From positions 1-7,196 of the forward strand of contig DAOUCU010000055.1 of assembly GCA_034431935.1 (NCBI GenBank): a stretch of 7,196 nt of DNA. The letters run 5' to 3'. The notes under the pieces were generated by a model, which saw only the letters and a program-made list of their open reading frames with translations, did no database searches and was not told where the DNA came from. Below are positions 5,815 to 7,196 of this stretch, piece by piece (the first letter of the stretch is position 1; every line of letters begins with the position of its first letter). The stretch comes from JBFMDU01 sp034431935 (GTDB lineage Bacteria; Chloroflexota; Dehalococcoidia; GIF9; JBFMDU01). Position numbers and translations under genes: made by a program.

Positions 5815-7050
5815 CTACGCGCCGGTAAAACGCCGGAAGATGATGGCGCAATTCTGCCCGCCCATACCGAATGAGTTCGACATGATGCCAGTTACTTCAG
5901 CCTTACGCGCCGCGTTCGGTACATAGTCAAGGTCGCACTCCGGGTCAGGCGTGACGTAGTTGATAGTCGGCGGGATGACCCCGTTGACCATGGTCAATAC
6001 AGAGGCAACGGCTTCAACCCCACCGGCCCCGGCGCCCAGATGTCCTATCATCGACTTGTTCGAGCTTACGGGTATCCGGTAAGCATGACTGCCCAGCACC
6101 AGCTTTAGCGCCTTCGTCTCAGAAGCATCGTTCAGCCTGGTACCGGTGCCGTGAGCGTTGACGTAATCAATCTCTTCCGGCTTCATTCCGGCATCATCGA
6201 GGGCCGCTTTCATGGCCAGCGCTTCGCCTTCCGGGTCAGGCGCGGTATCGTTCCTGGCATCGTATGACCAGCCGGCCCCGGCCATCTCGCAGAGTATTTT
6301 TGCCCCGCGCGCCCGGGCGTGCTCCAGCGTCTCCAGTACCAGCATACCCGCCCCCTCCCCCACCACCATGCCGTTCCGGTCCTTATCGAAAGGCCGCGGC
6401 GCTTTACCGGGCTCCGCGTCACGGGAAAGGGCACCGAGCAGGCCCATGGTGGCCACGCAGATTGGCGAGACCAGAGTGTCGGTGCCGCCGGCCAGAATAA
6501 CGTCCGCCCGGCCGAGGCGCATGTGATTGAAAGCTATCCCGATGGCGTCACTGCCGCTGGCGCAGGCGCTGTTGATGCTGGTATTCGGCCCCCGGGCGCC
6601 GATGAACTTGCCTACCTGCACCGGGGCCATATGCGCCGAGATACGGTTCATGAACAAAGGGTCGATCCGGCGGGGCCCGCGGGCTTTCAGGACATCGGTC
6701 TCATCGCCGATTTTATGGACGTCGCCGGTAGTGGCAATAACGGTGCCTACACGCTCTGATTTTTCCTTCTGCATGTCCAGCCCGGCCATTTCCATCGCCA
6801 TCACTGTCGCGGCAATCGCCCACTGGGTATAAGGGCCGGTCCGCTCCGCCAGCTTGATGTCCATGTATTTCTGGGGGTCGAAACCATTGATCTCGGCGGC
6901 CAGCTTGGACGGATAGACGGAAGCATCGAACCTGGTAATCGGCGTTACGCCTGACCTGCCCGCTATCAGGGCCGACCAGAAATCAGCCGTATTCAGGCCG
7001 ACAGCCGTGACCGCACCAACGCCGGTGACAACGACGCGGGGAGCAGCCAT
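5815..7050 (-). CDS. fabF: Beta-ketoacyl-ACP synthase II
   Basis: Condensing enzyme of type II fatty-acid synthesis: it elongates acyl chains by decarboxylative condensation of acyl groups with malonyl-ACP in the cytoplasm. It has 411 residues, the usual length. The thiolase-fold landmarks are complete: GVGAVTAVG near the N terminus, the nucleophile Cys163 in ACASGSDAIG, His300 in NAHGTGTRLNDASE, Lys332 and His337 in NKSMIGHLGAGAGG, and the gating Phe394 in NSFGMGGQN. The Cys-His-His set marks it as FabB/FabF rather than FabH. Small departures from the textbook form are GMGGQN instead of GFGGTN and MNRISAHMA in the segment before the active-site Cys. The ATG at 7050 follows a GAGG site by 6 nt; that site overlaps the acpP stop codon. 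The 9-bp gap to acpP indicates one operon, with fabF probably its last gene. No clear terminator follows. Confidence 0.96.
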   Translation of the reverse strand: MAAPRVVVTGVGAVTAVGLNTADFWSALIAGRSGVTPITRFDASVYPSKLAAEINGFDPQKYMDIKLAERTGPYTQWAIAATVMAMEMAGLDMQKEKSERVGTVIATTGDVHKIGDETDVLKARGPRRIDPLFMNRISAHMAPVQVGKFIGARGPNTSINSACASGSDAIGIAFNHMRLGRADVILAGGTDTLVSPICVATMGLLGALSRDAEPGKAPRPFDKDRNGMVVGEGAGMLVLETLEHARARGAKILCEMAGAGWSYDARNDTAPDPEGEALAMKAALDDAGMKPEEIDYVNAHGTGTRLNDASETKALKLVLGSHAYRIPVSSNKSMIGHLGAGAGGVEAVASVLTMVNGVIPPTINYVTPDPECDLDYVPNAARKAEVTGIMSNSFGMGGQNCAIIFRRFTGA

Positions 7051-7059
7051 TATGAACCT

Positions 7060-7196
7060 CTAACTCTTGGCCTTGGCGGCGACAACACCTTCGATATAGG
7101 CAACCAGGTCACCGAATGACTTAAGCTTCTCGGCATCGGTATCGGAAATCTCGATGCCGTAGGTCTCCTCAAGCTGGACCAGCACCTGTACCAGGT
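7060..7196 (-). CDS. acpP: Acyl carrier protein, C-terminal 44 residues (5' end outside window)
   Basis: The minus strand enters the window in the frame LVQVLVQLEETYGIEISDTD and continues AEKLKSFGDLVAYIEGVVAAK to a TAG at 7062-7060. This is the second half of an acyl carrier protein: the acidic helix II ending in LEETYGIEI, then SDTDAEKL, and helix IV beginning near GDLVAYI. The phosphopantetheine-bearing DSL serine would lie only a few residues upstream, beyond the window edge. The protein carries growing acyl chains to FabF, whose gene follows after 9 bp, and its stop codon is part of fabF's TAGAGG ribosome-site region. Position next to fabF favours the primary AcpP over a specialised carrier. 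Confidence 0.9.
   Translation of the reverse strand, partial: LVQVLVQLEETYGIEISDTDAEKLKSFGDLVAYIEGVVAAKAKS

Noticed and set aside
1..7196. tRNA, rRNA, CRISPR array, insertion sequence or prophage genes
   Set aside because: No cloverleaf, spaced direct repeats, transposase or phage motifs were seen, and nearly all sequence is accounted for by housekeeping-type genes.

Overview
The window reads as a piece of an ordinary bacterial chromosome, moderately GC-rich and densely coded, with short intergenic gaps and several genes that start on TTG. Protein style (an AcpP-FabF pair, a YtxG/YtxH-like pair, and a tryptophan-rich FAD-dependent oxidase without the usual glycine loop) makes me think of an uncultured Chloroflexota/Dehalococcoidia-type organism. 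This is an inference from resemblance only and I hold it loosely. I see no phage, transposase, CRISPR, tRNA or rRNA signal.

Positions 1-2253 (+ strand) carry de novo NAD synthesis: the 3' part of nadB (L-aspartate oxidase, cut by the window edge) and a complete nadC (quinolinate phosphoribosyltransferase). NadB makes iminoaspartate, NadA (not in the window) condenses it with dihydroxyacetone phosphate to quinolinate, and NadC turns quinolinate into nicotinate mononucleotide. A clean hairpin sits between the two genes.

Positions 2254-3882 (+): a short gap with three adjacent dyad symmetries and an extended -10 element placed so that transcription could start at the ATG itself, then a complete 516-residue FAD-binding oxidoreductase of the VAO/PCMH fold with unknown substrate. 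Two bases after its stop lies a 28-bp sequence resembling a common dispersed intergenic repeat.

Positions 3943-5717 (- strand, convergent with the first block) hold, in transcription order, a small one-helix membrane protein of YtxG/DUF948 type, a YtxH-type glycine-zipper membrane protein that overlaps it, and an AI-2E family (PerM-like) membrane transporter. A perfect TATAAT lies upstream of the first gene. This looks like a small cell-envelope transcription unit.

Positions 5815-7196 (-): fabF (beta-ketoacyl-ACP synthase II, complete) directly downstream of acpP (acyl carrier protein, 3' part only), the tail of a fatty-acid synthesis cluster.

No obviously new system is present. The points most worth a second look are the FAD enzyme with its abnormal first nucleotide-binding loop and Trp-rich middle, its possible leaderless promoter with flanking dyads, the nadB-nadC hairpin, and the YtxG/YtxH/AI-2E grouping.
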